From contig OX031062.1 in assembly GCA_943736015.1 (NCBI GenBank), positions 59,012,962 through 59,076,961 on the forward strand: DNA of 64,000 nt, read 5' to 3'. Below the pieces are notes generated by a model that worked only from the letters and a program-made list of their open reading frames with translations, did not search any database and was not told the origin of the DNA. Below are positions 33,457-45,311 of this stretch, in pieces (the stretch's first letter is position 1; every line of letters begins with the position of its first letter). The DNA comes from Tridacna crocea. Taxonomy: Eukaryota; Mollusca; Bivalvia; Cardiida; Cardiidae. The translations under genes were made by a program, and so were the position numbers.

Positions 33457-33530
33457 TTAACTCCTAACCAGACATAAAATTTATAGATTTATCCAATTCG
33501 AAAGTATTTGCAGATGCCAAATTTTAGTAA
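33457..33530 (+). mobile_element. TTAA-A left-end fragment
   Basis: Target plus ACCAGACATAAAATTTATAG then GCAGATGCC, cut at the next copy. Confidence 0.55.
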
Positions 33531-33760
33531 CTGAACTCTTTACCAAACGATAAAATTTTAGACTGTCCCAAATTGAAAGCATTTGCAGAAGACAAAGTAA
33601 ACATAACTCAAAAATTGAAATTTGTTTCCAGCAGGGTAGAAAACATTGTGGGAATAGGAGAAAATGCTGGTAACCAGCATTTCCTCCTTTTCCCACAATG
33701 TTTTCAAAAGGCTCCTATCTCAGGGTCATAAAAACCAGGGAATGTTTGGTAAAAGGTTAA
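33531..33760 (+). mobile_element. TTAA-A MITE
   Basis: Left target GAAC; right TTAA intact. Confidence 0.82.
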
Positions 33761-33783
33761 AATATAAACATTGCTTATCAAAA

Positions 33784-33866
33784 TGACAAAAACATTGTTT
33801 CAAAAGGAGATAATGCTGGTTAACAGCATTTTATCCTTTTGAAACAATGTGTTAAAAAGCACCTTA
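33784..33866. mobile_element. Isolated hairpin related to the TTAA-A core
   Basis: ACATTGTTTCAAAAGGAGAT pairs with ATCCTTTTGAAACAATGTG; the GTTTC change appears in both arms. Confidence 0.68.
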
Positions 33867-33883
33867 TGGCCCATGTGTACAGT

Positions 33884-34113
33884 TTAACCCCTTACCACAC
33901 AATGACGACTTTTAACGACCCTGAGGAAGAAGTCTTTTGGAAACATTGTAGGAAAAGGGGAAAATGCTGGTAACCAGCATTTTCTCCTTTTCCAACAAAG
34001 TTTTCTACTCTATCAAAAAACAGAATGCGTCATTTGAGCCACTATGAAATTATCATCTGCAAATGCTTTCAGTTTGAATGGGTCTGAAATTCTGACATGT
34101 GGTAAAGGGTTAA
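33884..34113 (-). mobile_element. TTAA-A MITE, shares TTAA with the next
   Basis: Core TTGTAGGAAAAGGGG; right end ATGTGGTAAAGGGTTAA. Confidence 0.83.
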
Positions 34114-34338
34114 CTCTTTACCAAACGACAAAATTTTAGACTGGTCCAAAATGAAAGCCTTTGCAGACGACAAAATAAATGTGACTGAAGAATAGAAATT
34201 TGTTTTCGGACGGGAAGAAAGCATTGTGGGAAAAGGAGAAAATGCTGGTTACCAGCATTTTCTCCTTTTCCCACAATGTTTTCTAAAGGCTTCTTTCACA
34301 GAGGTGTTAAAAGTTGGGATTATGAGGTAAAAGGTTAA
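34110..34338 (+). mobile_element. TTAA-A MITE
   Basis: Opposite orientation to its neighbour across the shared TTAA. Confidence 0.85.
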
Positions 34339-34429
34339 GTCATGCCATATCTGCTTTGCTCATGATATCTAACCATACTTTATCCTCAGTAAGATCAAGA
34401 TCAGACTGCATGTTCTAAAGTATCTGGAG

Positions 34430-34580
34430 CTGTATTCACCAACCCTTTCTATTTGGTGTTCCTAGGCCAACGGTACATTCAGAAAATAACACAATTTCTG
34501 ATTGGCTGAATGTAATCTAGCCAATCAGCAATTGCATTACTTGTTCCTAGGGGCTCAGCTTAGAATGGTTGCCGAATATT
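34430..34580. mobile_element. Diverged fold-back MITE P3
   Basis: Ends TGTATTCACCAACC and GGTTGCCGAATATTCC; centre TTCTGATTGGCTGAATG and the inverted TAGCCAATCAGCAATTG. The TTCCTAGG arm pairs on both sides. Confidence 0.6.
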
Positions 34581-34603
34581 CCAAATACATTCTGAGACCT
34601 TAA

Positions 34604-34793
34604 TTAACTCATTACAAAATGACAATGTTTTAGGCTTGTCCAAATTGAAAGCATTTGCAGACGACAAAATAAAAGTAATTGAAAATTTGAAATCTGTTGT
34701 GTGAAGGTTACCAGCATTTTCTCCTTTTCCCACAATGTTTTCTAAGGTCTTCTCAAGGTCATCAAAAGTAGGGATTGTATGGTAATGGGTTAA
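34604..34793 (+). mobile_element. TTAA-A MITE with left hairpin arm deleted
   Basis: TGTGTGAAGG runs directly into TTACCAGCATTTTCTCC. Confidence 0.78.
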
Positions 34794-35047
34794 CAATATC
34801 TATTGATAGAGTTGGTCATTCTGAGCATCCTAAGGGTTTTATATTGAAATATTAACCTTACTGTTCTTACGATGCTGAAAATGTGTTCTTGCTTTTCCCT
34901 TGTGATGCGAAAAACATATGTATTTTACGAAAAAACACAAGAAACAGCAAGCAACATATAATTCTGTAAGTCTTTGTACAGGAGTATGATTTAGGGAGAA
35001 TGGGATTCTTGTGTTTTGTAAGCCCATGTAAATATCTAAGGTAGGAA

Positions 35048-35270
35048 TTAACTCTTTGCCAGAGGACAAAATTTTCAATTCCACCAAATTGAAAGTATTT
35101 TGCAAAATACAAATGAAATGTAGCTCAAATTACGAGTTTTGTCTTTGATAGGATAGAAAATATTGTTGGAAACGGAGAAAATGCTGGTTACCAGCATTTT
35201 CTCCTTTTCCAACAACGTTTTTCAAAAGTTTTCTCTGCTAGGGTCATTATAATTTGGGACTGTGTTTTAA
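35048..35270 (+). mobile_element. TTAA-A MITE
   Basis: Core TTGTTGGAAACGG / CCTTTTCCAACAACG nearly matched. Confidence 0.76.
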
Positions 35271-35585
35271 AGACATCAGTAAAAATAGCATATAATTGCA
35301 TATAACAATGTCATAGCTAATCATGATCTAAAATTAATTCATTGAATGTCCGTTATATTCTTGTGCTAAAACAAAACCAAGTCTGTATGTCTGTGTGGCA
35401 TCATGGAAGCTATTTTGGTGTGGTGTTGTCTGTTTGGTGAAAAAAAAAAGCCATCTTGAAGCTCTGAAGTGGTAGATACATTATAGGTCAGCCTCGATTG
35501 TTGGAGAATTATAAGTGTCTTTGAGTGGAACTTTCATCTGGGGCCTGTTAGGACAAAATAAAACTGATGAAATGACATCATTTAT
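35271..35585. other. No feature recognised
   Basis: A-run at 35441; nothing else. Confidence 0.45.
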
Positions 35586-37020
35586 TTAACTCTTTACAAC
35601 AAAATTGCAAGTTTAAACAACCCTGAGAAAGAACGCATTTGAAAACACTAGTGTAAGACAAGGTTTCAGGAACAAGAGGGCCATGATGGCCCTGTATCGT
35701 TCCACTGGCTAATAAGCAAAAACACTACAAGCTAAACATTACAACATTTGGCCAATTGGTTTCAAACTTGAGAACATACAATTTTTTTCTATAAAATCTT
35801 ACGAGAAAGTTGTGACCCCTGGGCAAAGCCAATTTTGACCACAAAGCTATAAATACTTCAAACTTTGTTGAGGTCCACAAGATAAAGCCCCATACCAAAT
35901 AATACATGTCTAGAATGTGAGGTTACAAACAAGATTTTCAAAGTTTTCTCAATAAAAGACCCTGTAAAACATGAAACCTATGAGACAGGGCTAAATTTAG
36001 TAGCCTTACTCTTTATGGTTAGTAACAACATAACTTAGAAAGCTTTAACCACAAAAGCCCGTGTAAAACTTGTGACCCATGGTGTGGGGACAACCTTGAA
36101 CCCAAGGCTATAATTTTGGCCACTAGATAAAGCAACATGCAAAATTTGGTAGTCCTAGGCCTTATGGTTAGGTACAAGTAGACTTTTAAAAAATCCTAAT
36201 ATGAGCCTGTTAAACTTGTGATCCCCAGGACGGGACCAAATTTAATCTCAGGGCTATAATTTGGGCACCTTTGGTAGACAAACACTTGATAAAGCTAGAT
36301 GCAAAATTGGCCCTAGGCCTTATGGCTTGGTACGAGAAGATTTTTAAAGTTATCCCTATATAAGCCCATATAACACTTTTGACCCCCAGGGCCAGGCCAA
36401 ATTTGAACCCTGGGCTATCATTTGGGCACTCTTGGTAGACAACCACTTAATAAAGATACATGCCAAATTTCGTAGCCCTAGGCCCTATGGCTAGGTATCA
36501 GAAGGATTTTAAAGTTTTCCCAAGGGCTATTATTTGAAGGAACTTGGTAGAGGTCTACTAGATAAAGCCACATGCTAAATTTAGTAGCCCTAGGCCTTAT
36601 GGTTTCATAGAAGAAGATTTTAAAAAAAATTTCATTTTTTTTCAGTTTTGTTGCCATGGCAACCAGAGTTTTTTAAGGAATAAAATTCTTTTAAGGAATT
36701 CTGAAGAGGACCATGGCAGGAGCATTTCTGTGAAGTTTCATCAAAATTGGATGGGTAGTTTCAGAGAAGATGTTTGAAATAAAAGTTAAAGCACGCACAG
36801 ATGGACGCACGGACGAACACATGACGGACACGGGACCATGACATAAGCCCCAAGGTCTTCGGCCATTGGAGCTAAAAATGCTTGTAACCAGCATTTTCTT
36901 CATTTCCCCCAGTGCTTTCTTTCTCTTTCAAGCATGAATTATATATTTGAGCAATATTTAACTTGTCTGCAAATTGAGAGTATTCAATTTGGACCCTTCT
37001 ACAATTTGATTGTATGGCAG
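35586..37020 (-). mobile_element. TTAA-A MITE split by H6
   Basis: Left half AACTCTTTACAACAAAATTG to about 35671; right half TGTAACCAGCATTTTCTTCA to about 37020. Confidence 0.6.
35672..36875 (+). mobile_element. Helentron/pearl-like element H6
   Basis: ACAAGAGGGCCATGATGGCC start, then TTCCACTGGCTAA; end GGTCTTCGGCCATTGGAG then CTAA. Core of about four diverged units of about 160 bp marked TTTGGTAGCCCTAGGCCTTA, then an ACGGACG-rich tract. Inserted into a TTAA-A MITE whose halves flank it. Confidence 0.75.
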
Positions 37021-37102
37021 AAGCAATTGTTTACTATGCAACAAAATTTTAGACTTGTCAATACTGAACGCATTTGAAGAAAATAGTTATACATGTATTT
37101 AT

Positions 37103-37331
37103 TTAACCCTTTACTCCATAGATACTCATTTCTACACACTGCTTGTAGGAGCCTTTGGAAAACATTGTGGCAAAAGGTGAAATTGCTCGTGACGAGCAAT
37201 TTCACCTTTTGCCACAATATTTTCTATGCTATCAAAAGGTGTCATACACACATAAGAAACAGCTTCATCCTTGCTGTTATTTAGGGTCAATTATAGATAT
37301 CATAGAAATGCCTTATGGGGTAAAGGGTTAA
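37103..37331 (-). mobile_element. TTAA-B MITE, reverse orientation
   Basis: The only B copy here in this orientation: CTTTACTCCATAGATACTCA at the left, CCTTATGGGGTAAAGGGTTA at the right. Confidence 0.88.
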
Positions 37332-37404
37332 AAAAATAATAAAAGTTCTCACAGGAATGGTAGAAAACATAGATGTAGACCTATCCTCCCTTTCTCACAA
37401 AATT

Positions 37405-37868
37405 TGGTGAAAATATGCCCTATGGCTAGGTACCAGAAGGATCTTAAAGTTTTCCCTAGATAAGCCCATATAAAACTTGTGGTCCTCTGGGGCTGGGCCA
37501 AATTTGATCTCAGGGCTTTTATATGAAAGAATTTGGTAGAGGTCCACTAAATAAAGCTACATGCCAAATTTGGTAGCTCTAGGCCTTATGGTTTCAGAGA
37601 AGAAGATTTATAAATATTTTCAAATTTTTTCAGTTTTGTTGCCATGGGAACCAGAGTTTTTAAGGGAATCAAATTCTTTCAAGGAATTTGGAAGAGGACC
37701 ATGGCAGGATTATTTCTGTAAAGTTTCATCAAAATTGGAAAGGTGGTTTCAGAGAATAAGATGGCAGGATCATATCTGTGAAGTTTCATCAAAATTGGAT
37801 AGGTAGTTTAAGAGATGTTTGAAATAAAAGTTAACTCATGGACGGACGGACAGACGGACACACAGATG
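37405..37868 (+). mobile_element. Fragment of an H6-type element
   Basis: Shares the GGCTAGGTACCAGAAGGAT and GTTGCCATGGGAACCAGAGT blocks with H6 and ends in a GGACGGACGGACAGACGGAC tract. Both the 5' cap and the CTAA hairpin end are missing. Confidence 0.65.
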
Positions 37869-38002
37869 GTTTGAAAGTTATCAAATGCAGTTGCATGAAA
37901 GAATTTCCACGAAAAGTTTTTGGTCATACAGTGGTTGTATCTAGCTGTATTACAAGAGATACAGTAGAGAAATATTTGAAGAATAGATCATTTTTGTTCT
38001 TT

Positions 38003-38231
38003 TTAACCCATTACCACACAATCCCTACTTTTGACGTCCCTGAGAAAGGAACCTTTTGAAAACACTGTAGGAAAAGGAGATAATGCTGGTAACCAGCATT
38101 TTCTCCTTTTCCCACAGTGTTTTCTACCCTTCCTGGAACAAATTTCAATTTTTCTGTCACCTTTATTTTGTCGTCTGCAAATGCTTTTAATTTGAACCAG
38201 TCTAAAATTCTGTCGTTTGGTAAAGAATTAA
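38003..38231 (-). mobile_element. TTAA-A MITE downstream of the terminal exon
   Basis: Ends 76 bp from the exon's splice-donor-like end; a left-TIR stub (38228-38262) shares its TTAA. Confidence 0.85.
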
Positions 38232-38309
38232 CCCTTTACCAAACAACAAAATTTTAGAAAGAGAAATTGCATGCAAAATGAAGCACATGTATCAGAAAGA
38301 TGTTACCTG

Positions 38310-38484
38310 TCATACAGATGTAGGTGGCTGGTTTCCTTCTCCATCATACCACTCCAACATCTCATTACTGAAAGCCCTAGACAGGGAACCAGGAGGAGAC
38401 AAGTGAAAACTGGAATTCATTGATGTGTTGAGAGACCGTTCTGGTGTGGAATATTGCCGGTGATGGTTGTGAGTTTTGGGGGTT
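38310..38484 (-). CDS. Terminal coding exon of a disordered scaffold-like gene (PDZ-ligand C-terminus)
   Basis: Seen: a TTTTCAG acceptor ends at 38485. One base then completes an Arg codon split across the intron, and 57 codons follow to TGA at 38310-38312. Entry phase (AG+A) matches the exit phase of the exon at 51428-52969. The peptide is Ser/Pro/His-rich; near the end come a short acidic-aromatic patch (EMLEWYDGEGN) and a final PPTSV, which fits a class I PDZ ligand (S/T-X-hydrophobic). A good donor (CAG|GTAACA at 38307/38306) follows three bases after the stop, so either the 3' UTR is spliced or the stop belongs to an alternative form. A TTAA-B element ends the non-exonic sequence 44 bp upstream. 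The intron before it would be about 12.9 kb, so missed exons are possible. Function is inferred only: probable scaffold tail. Confidence 0.62.
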
Positions 38485-38528
38485 CTGAAAACACATTGAA
38501 ATGGAAAACTTTGACCTAAGAACATTCT

Positions 38529-38757
38529 TTAACCATTTACCCCATAAAGCATTTCTATGGTATCTCTAATTGACACTAAATAACAGCAAGGATGAAGCAG
38601 TTTCTCATGTGTATATGACACCTTTTGATGGCATAGAAAACATTGTGACAAAAGGTGAAATTGCTCGTCATGAGCAATTTCACCTTTTGCCACAATGTTT
38701 TCCAAAGGCTCCTATAAGCAATGTGTTGAAATGAGTATCTGTGGAGTAAAGGGTTAA
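38529..38757 (+). mobile_element. TTAA-B MITE beside the terminal exon
   Basis: Starts 44 bp upstream of the acceptor of exon 38310-38484 on the minus strand. Loop altered to CTCGTCATGAG. Confidence 0.88.
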
Positions 38758-38935
38758 TTATGTCCGATCCATCTGAACTGGTAGAATTAAAAGCTTTTCC
38801 AGCAATACCAGATATTTTTCAAGGTGATCTCTAATTAAAGTCTTTTGAAATCAGTGAATGTAAATACATGTTTTATTGACTTACAATGTTCATAAATGTA
38901 TATGCATTACTTGGCCTATAACCCACATTCACAAC

Positions 38936-39834
38936 TTACCGTGTTTTGGTGCGTATAACACGCACTTTTTTTCAGCTCTGAATAATTTCAAACTGGGGAC
39001 TGCGTGTTATACACTACAATAGGCAAAACTATGTTTTTCTCCTCCTTGAAAGTCGGTCATATACCTGTTCAAAGTGGGTGGGGGAGTGGCTTACGTTCAA
39101 AACGGTAAAGTTCTCTCGCCACAGCCTTAACTTTCATCATCATCCCATTTCAACTTTTACCGATTAAAAAAAAAACATTATGTTTTAATTTTGTTAAAAT
39201 GTACTTGCACATTCTTAATTTGTCGATTAGGATTCGTAATTTCCCGATTCTATCAGCCATTTTGGCAACGGCGAACGTACCCCGGAATGATAAATATTGA
39301 TTTACTGTTATCGTCTGATTCGTCTCATATTTTTTTTATTCTTTGTTAATAGCTAAAATTGAACATTTATAAAAGAGTAAAATAACGATTCAAAAAGAAA
39401 TTAATGATTTAAAAATATATACATGTATCGCTACTTTTTACAAAAACCGTGATTTACTTCATATAGATCTATGTTTATTTCATACCTGTCACATTTGTCG
39501 ATCGAGGTGAGAAAATAAGAGATTAACTACGATATGGTCGTCAGTTCAATGTGTGAATTTGCAAATGTCATAAGCTGGCATGTTTTTGTAATCCCCCGAG
39601 TACACATCGAATCATTACCATTTCCACTTTGATTAAAAATGATCATTTCCCTTTGATAAAGTATCGCCATTTACAATTTTTCAAGACGGCGACCTAAGCT
39701 TCACATGTTACGATATTTTGGTTAATTTTTGATGCGTGTTGTACATCCGAACAACCTTTTTTCCTAGGATCTGATGCTGAAAAAGGCCTGCGTGTTATAC
39801 ATGCCTGCGTGGTATACACAGCGTTTTACGGTAA
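38936..39834. mobile_element. About 900-bp element with TTACCGT TIRs
   Basis: Left TTACCGTGTTTTGGTGCGTA then TAACACGCA; right end inverted, TTACCGTAAAACGCTGTGTA then TACCACGCA. A second GCGTGTTATACA motif lies inside the right end. No ORF above about 60 codons. Superfamily not assigned; TSD not clear. Confidence 0.6.
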
Positions 39835-40246
39835 ACATGGATGAAAGTTTTCAAATATCCTGAAACCTAGAACTTTACCAAAGGAAAGAGCGCAAAAGTG
39901 GCTTTGTGGTGACGAGTTTACAAATCCGCAAGAAAATGATATCATGAATGGAAACCTTTGCCCACTTCCACCACTTGGTTAAACTGAAACTAACTTCACT
40001 TTGTTTGCAACCTGAAACTTTGATGAAATGAATATTTTTGAGTTTCAGCTAAAGAAGACCAAATCATGGCACATGTATTTTTAAGTCTTTCTAAAGCCAA
40101 TATAACATAAAAAATATATATACAAAATATTGTTGCTCTAAGATCAAACTGCATATCCAAAGACATTACTCAAAATATACTACCCAAACTTTGATAAGGA
40201 TCACTTACATATCTCTGTATGGGTTTATAAGTTACAACAGTTTTGC
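39835..40246. other. No feature recognised
   Basis: AT-rich intronic DNA of the minus-strand gene. Confidence 0.5.
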
Positions 40247-40458
40247 GTAAACTCTTTACCATACTGTAAAACTCTAGATTTGTCCAGTTGAAAGGATTTG
40301 CTGACCAAAAACTAAATGCAACATGCACTATGCTGTCTGTAAAAGGGTAGAAAACATTGTTGAAAAAGTATCCAGCATTTTCTCCTTTTCCAACAAAGTT
40401 TTCCAAAGGCTTCTTTCTCAGTGTCTTTAACAGTTGGCATTGTGAGGTAAAGGCTTAA
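40247..40458 (+). mobile_element. Diverged TTAA-A MITE
   Basis: Apex partly deleted (TTGAAAAAGTATCCAGC). Confidence 0.68.
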
Positions 40459-40810
40459 AGATCCATTTCCACCGGTCATTTTATTGCTCAGTTTGGCAAT
40501 GTAACTTACCATACATGATACATGCCACATATATATTTAGAGTGAATCTTTTAGGGTGATCCCATGCAAATTTTGAGTAGTATAATATTGACCCAGTGAA
40601 ATGCTGTTAGCACAAGAGTTTAGATTGGAGCCAGTAATAACAAATTGAAATCCATGTAATTTCAAACACATGTAATAAATCAATTTACTTACCCAGTGTT
40701 TTAAAAATACTTCTATAAATTTCCATTTTAAAATACAAGTGTGTTTTCAAACCACGACCTCTAATGGGAGTAGGCACATTTTGTGATCTATAGATTCACT
40801 CACTTCTTCC
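40459..40810. other. No feature recognised
   Basis: Intronic, AT-rich. Confidence 0.5.
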
Positions 40811-41028
40811 ATTACTCTTTACCAAATTACAAAATTTTAGATTTGTCCAAAGTCAAAGCATTTGCAGACGACAAAATAGACATGACTCTAAAGCTGAAAT
40901 TTGTTCTGGAAGGATAGAAAACATTGTGGGAAAAGTAGGAAATGCTGGTAACCAGCATTTTCTCTTTTTCCCACCATGTTCTCAAAAAGCTTCTTTTACC
41001 AAACTGTGAAAAACGGGGAAAAATATCC
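40811..41028 (+). mobile_element. TTAA-A MITE with eroded right end
   Basis: Right arm turns into CAAACTGTGAAAAACGGGGA. Confidence 0.66.
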
Positions 41029-41284
41029 TTGTAAATGATGAACATTCAAGATGAATTCACCTGATAATGCAAAAAGATTTCAATGTATTTTGGCATCAAA
41101 AATAATTCACTTTTGCCATTCTTTTATTTTTCGAAATTTGTCAGCTATAATGTTGTCTGCAGGAGGTACCCGTAAGTACATTACCCTATGCAAATTGGCA
41201 TAGTTCTAGCCCTATCCAAATTGACCACATTAGCAGAATGATGAGAAATCAGAGGTGACTAACAATGATTTGCTTTGCATCTTA

Positions 41285-41440
41285 GAAGGAAGAGGATAGA
41301 AAACATTGCAGGAAAGTATAAAATTCTGGTGACTCGCATTTCCTTCTATTCCCACAATATTTTCTACCCTATCATAGTCAAATCATACCAAGATTTAATT
41401 TGTTGCCTGCAGATTCAAGTCCATCTTTTGGGATCTTAAG
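41285..41440 (-). mobile_element. Diverged TTAA-A relic
   Basis: GATAGAAAACATTGCAGGAA and CCCACAATATTTTCTACCCT remain. Confidence 0.5.
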
Positions 41441-41481
41441 CTTAGGCTCCTTTGGTCAAGGGTTATACCAGTCTTATAATT

Positions 41482-41685
41482 TTAACTGTTTACACAATCC
41501 GAAGAAAGAAGCCCCTAGAAAACACTGTGAGCAAAAGAGAAAATGCTGGTAACCAGGATTTTCTCCTTTTCCAACAATATTTTCTAGCATATCAAAGTCA
41601 GAAATCATACCAATATTTAATTTGTTGTCTGCAGATGCTTTGAATTTGGTGCAGTCCAAAAATTTGTTGTTTGGTAAAGAGTTAA
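41482..41685 (-). mobile_element. TTAA-A MITE
   Basis: Left arm lacks part of the GACTTTTAACGACC block. Confidence 0.75.
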
Positions 41686-41804
41686 AACTGCCAGACTGGA
41701 TGTTGAGACGAACTTTGGCAGCCTAGTAAGAAACGGACAATCAAACAATTTTCCATGGAACACATTCTTCAGACTGATCTTCTCAAATACTATCAAACAA
41801 ACAA

Positions 41805-43539
41805 ACAAGAGGGCCATGATGGCCCTGAAATCGCTCATCTGAATCTATTAACCAAAAATAAACCATCTAGTTTCCCAGTGACCTAGTTTTTTATCAGACA
41901 TTACCCATCATCAAACACTTTTGAGATATCAATAAGACAAACATTCTGACCAAGTTTCATGAGTATTGGACTGAAAATGTGGCCTCTACAGCGTACAAAA
42001 GGTTTTTCTAAGATTTCACCAAGTGACCTAGTTTTGGACCCAACAATTACCCATTATCAAACTCTTTTGAGACATCACCAAAACAAACATTCTGACCATG
42101 TCTGAAGAGTATCAGGCAGAAAATGTAGCCTCTATAGTGTACACAAGGTTTTTCTAATATTTGACCCATTGACCTAGTTTTTGACTCCACATGACCCATT
42201 TTCAAACTCATTCAAGGCATCACCAGGACAAACATTATGAACAAGTTTTAGGAGTATCAGACTGAAAATGTGTCCTCCAGAGCATACAAAAGGTGTTTAT
42301 AACATTTGACCTATTGACCCAGTTTTTGACCCAACATGACTCATTTTCAAACTAATCCAAGATATTATCAAGGCAAACATTCTGACTAATTTTCAAGAGT
42401 GTTGGACTGAAAATGTGGCATCCAGAGCATATACAAGGTTTCTCTAAGATTTGACCTTGTGACCTAGTTTTTAATCCTCAATGACCCATTTTCAAACTCG
42501 TCTAATATATCATCAAGGCAAACATTCTGACCAACTTACAAGAGTTTTGGACAGAAAATGTGGCCTCTAGAGCCTACATAAGGTTTTTCTAACATTTGAC
42601 CTGGTGACCTAGTTTTTATCCAACATGACCCATTTTCAAACTCGTCAAAGATATCATAAAGGCAAATATTCTGAAGAACTTTCAAGAGTTTTGGACTGAA
42701 AATGTGGGCTCTAGAGCGTACACAAGGTTTTCTAAGATTTGACCTAGTGACCTAGATTTTGACCCCACATGACCCATTTTCGAACTCGTACAAGATATCA
42801 TCAAGACAAACATTCTTACCAACTTTCTAGAGTTTTGGACTGAAAATGTGGCCTCTAGAGCGTACACAAGGTTTTTCTAAAATTTGACCTAGTGACCTAG
42901 TTTTTGACCCCACATGACCCATCTTTGATCTTGTCTGAGATATCATCCAGGCAAACATCTTGACCAATTTTCATGAGTATCGGACTGAAAATGTGGCCTT
43001 TAGAGCTTAAACAAGGTTTTTCTAAGATTGGACCTAGTGACCTAGTTTTTGACCTGGCATGACCCATTTTCACACTCGTCCTGGATTTCATCGTGGCAAA
43101 AATCCTGACTACCTGGTATCTTTCTTGAGTATCGGACTGAAAATGTGGCCTCTAAAGCGTACACAAGGTTTTTCTAAGATTTGACCTAGTGACCTAGTTT
43201 TTGACCTGACATGAACCATTTTCAATCTCGTCCTAGATTTCATCGAGGCAAACATTCTGACCAACTTTCAAGAGTTTTTTTTTATTGAAAATGTGGCCTC
43301 TAGAGCATACACAAGGTTTTTCTAAGATATGACCTAGTGACCCAGTTTTTGACCCGACATTACCAATTTTCGAACTTGTCCGAGATTTCATCCAGACAAA
43401 CATCCTGACCAACTTTCATGAGTATCGGACCGAAAATGTGGCCTCTAGAGCATACACAAGGTAAAAAGTTGACGACGCACGACGGACACAGCACGATCAC
43501 AATAGCTCACCATGAGCACTTTGTGCTCAGGTGAGCTAA
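41805..43539 (+). mobile_element. Helentron/pearl-like element H3, paralog of H2
   Basis: Same cap, core and terminal hairpin as H2 (GAGCACTTTGTGCTCAGGTG then AGCTAA), with about 11 core units. It lacks R1 and so preserves the empty site. Confidence 0.77.
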
Positions 43540-43794
43540 AAAAAACCTCGCACACAAAAATGAAAAATAACATAAGAGTTGTACAACCATAAGACATAAG
43601 TTAATTTTACTTCAAGACAATTCTTTTATTTCAAATGAAAACTCATAGCTGTGTCTGTCACCATGGAAAAAAATCTTCCAAAAATTGCTGACAAATATAC
43701 ACATTTCATAATTTTTAAAATAAAAAAAATTATCAATCTCAGACCTATTTCTTATCCATTATTGTGCATAAAACTTTAACTGTAATAGCCCCAG

Positions 43795-43885
43795 CAGTTG
43801 ACAACATTGGAAAACACTGTTGGAAAGGGAGCCACTGCATGAAATTGCTTCTTTTTCCCACAATATTTTCCAAGTGTCCAAAGGA
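43795..43885. mobile_element. TTAA-A core relic
   Basis: GGAAAACACTGTTGGAAAGG / CTTTTTCCCACAATATTTTC. Confidence 0.45.
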
Positions 43886-43915
43886 AATTTTCACTGTCTT
43901 TGAAATGCTTGTTGT

Positions 43916-44125
43916 TTCACCCTTTACCAAATGACATTTCAGACTGGTCCAAATTGAAAGCACTTGCAGACAACAAAATAAATGCAACTAAAAAATTGAA
44001 ATTTGTTTCCACTAGGGTAGAAAACATTGTAGGAAAAGGAGAAAACCCTGGTTATCAGCATTTTCTCCTTTTCCTACAGTGTTTTCAAAAGGCCTCTATC
44101 TCAGGGTCATAAAAACAAGAGTTAA
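43916..44125 (+). mobile_element. TTAA-A MITE, right end shortened
   Basis: Core GTAGGAAAAGG matched by CCTTTTCCTAC; right TIR lost to AAAACAAGAGTTAA. Confidence 0.78.
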
Positions 44126-44350
44126 CTCTTTACCACACGAGAAAATTTTAGACTGGTCCAAATTGAAAGCATTTGCAGACGACAAAATAAAGGTGACTGA
44201 AAAATTGAAATTTGTTCTGCAAAGGGTAGAAAACACTGTGGGAAAAGGAGAAAATGCTGGTTACCAGCATTTTCTCCTTTTCCCTCAGTGTTTTCAAAAG
44301 GCTTCTTTCTCAAGGGCATCAAAAGTAGGGATTGTGTGGTAATGGGTTAA
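44122..44350 (+). mobile_element. TTAA-A MITE sharing TTAA
   Basis: Same orientation as its neighbour; GGTAATGGGTTAA end. Confidence 0.86.
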
Positions 44351-45075
44351 AGTCTGAAGATACATTACAAATGCAAGGCTGTATTCAACAGAAAATGAAT
44401 GCCACATATTATCTATACACTGCATGTTCCAATGGCTGATCTTGATGTATGATGCTGGAATACAGAGACACATCTTTTCAATCATTTTCTTCTGAGACAA
44501 TGGTGAATCCCTACTCCCATGCCAATACCACACCGTAATCACTAATAGATAAGCAATGATTTTATAATATTTTCATAAGCATAACAAACAAATGGGCTAT
44601 ATTAAGTACTGTAAATTTTTCTTTAAGTCAATTTATTAAGCAGTCATTTTTACGAAAATTATCATACAAATACGATAAAATAAAAAAAAATATTGAAGAA
44701 AGAAAAATATAGTGTAGACAAGAAAAAGAAGAAAACTACAAACAGCGACAAACACTTGTTCAACACAGCAACATGCATCAAATATGACAGAGCTAATGAA
44801 ATACTGATGTAACCTTTGATCTGGTTGGTTGAAATGATGTGAGGTTAGTAACTAGTTGCAATATAAACCAATCAATAGTACAGTAGCAAAATACCATTTT
44901 GCACATGCTATAAAGCAAATAAAAGAATCAAAGCAGTGTTACAAAAAGAAAATAGTTAGTATTTTTTCAATAAGGACATTATCTCTGCTGATTACCTCCC
45001 TCTTGCACCCTTTTTGTTCATAGATTATTTGTAGCATACCATTTACCAGCATTTTCTCCCAAAGTCAATGTCTAA
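44351..45075. other. No gene; one scrap of TTAA-A apex
   Basis: AT-rich intronic sequence; TTTACCAGCATTTTCTCCC at 45041-45060. Confidence 0.5.
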
Positions 45076-45306
45076 CTTCACTCTTTACCAAATAATAAAC
45101 CTTCGGACATGACCAAGTTGAAACTATTTGCAGAGGACAAATTAAATGTAGATGAAATTATGATTTCTGTCCCCGATAGAGTTAAAACCATAGTTGGAAA
45201 AGGGGAAAATACTGCTTAACAGTATTCTATCCTTTTCCTACCATGTTTTCAAAGGTCTTCTGGTTCAGCATCATTAAAACTCGGGACTAGCTTTGTAAAG
45301 AGTTAA
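45076..45306 (+). mobile_element. Diverged TTAA-A MITE
   Basis: Apex ACTGCTTAACAGTATTCTAT. Confidence 0.68.
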
Positions 45307-45311
45307 GGTTA

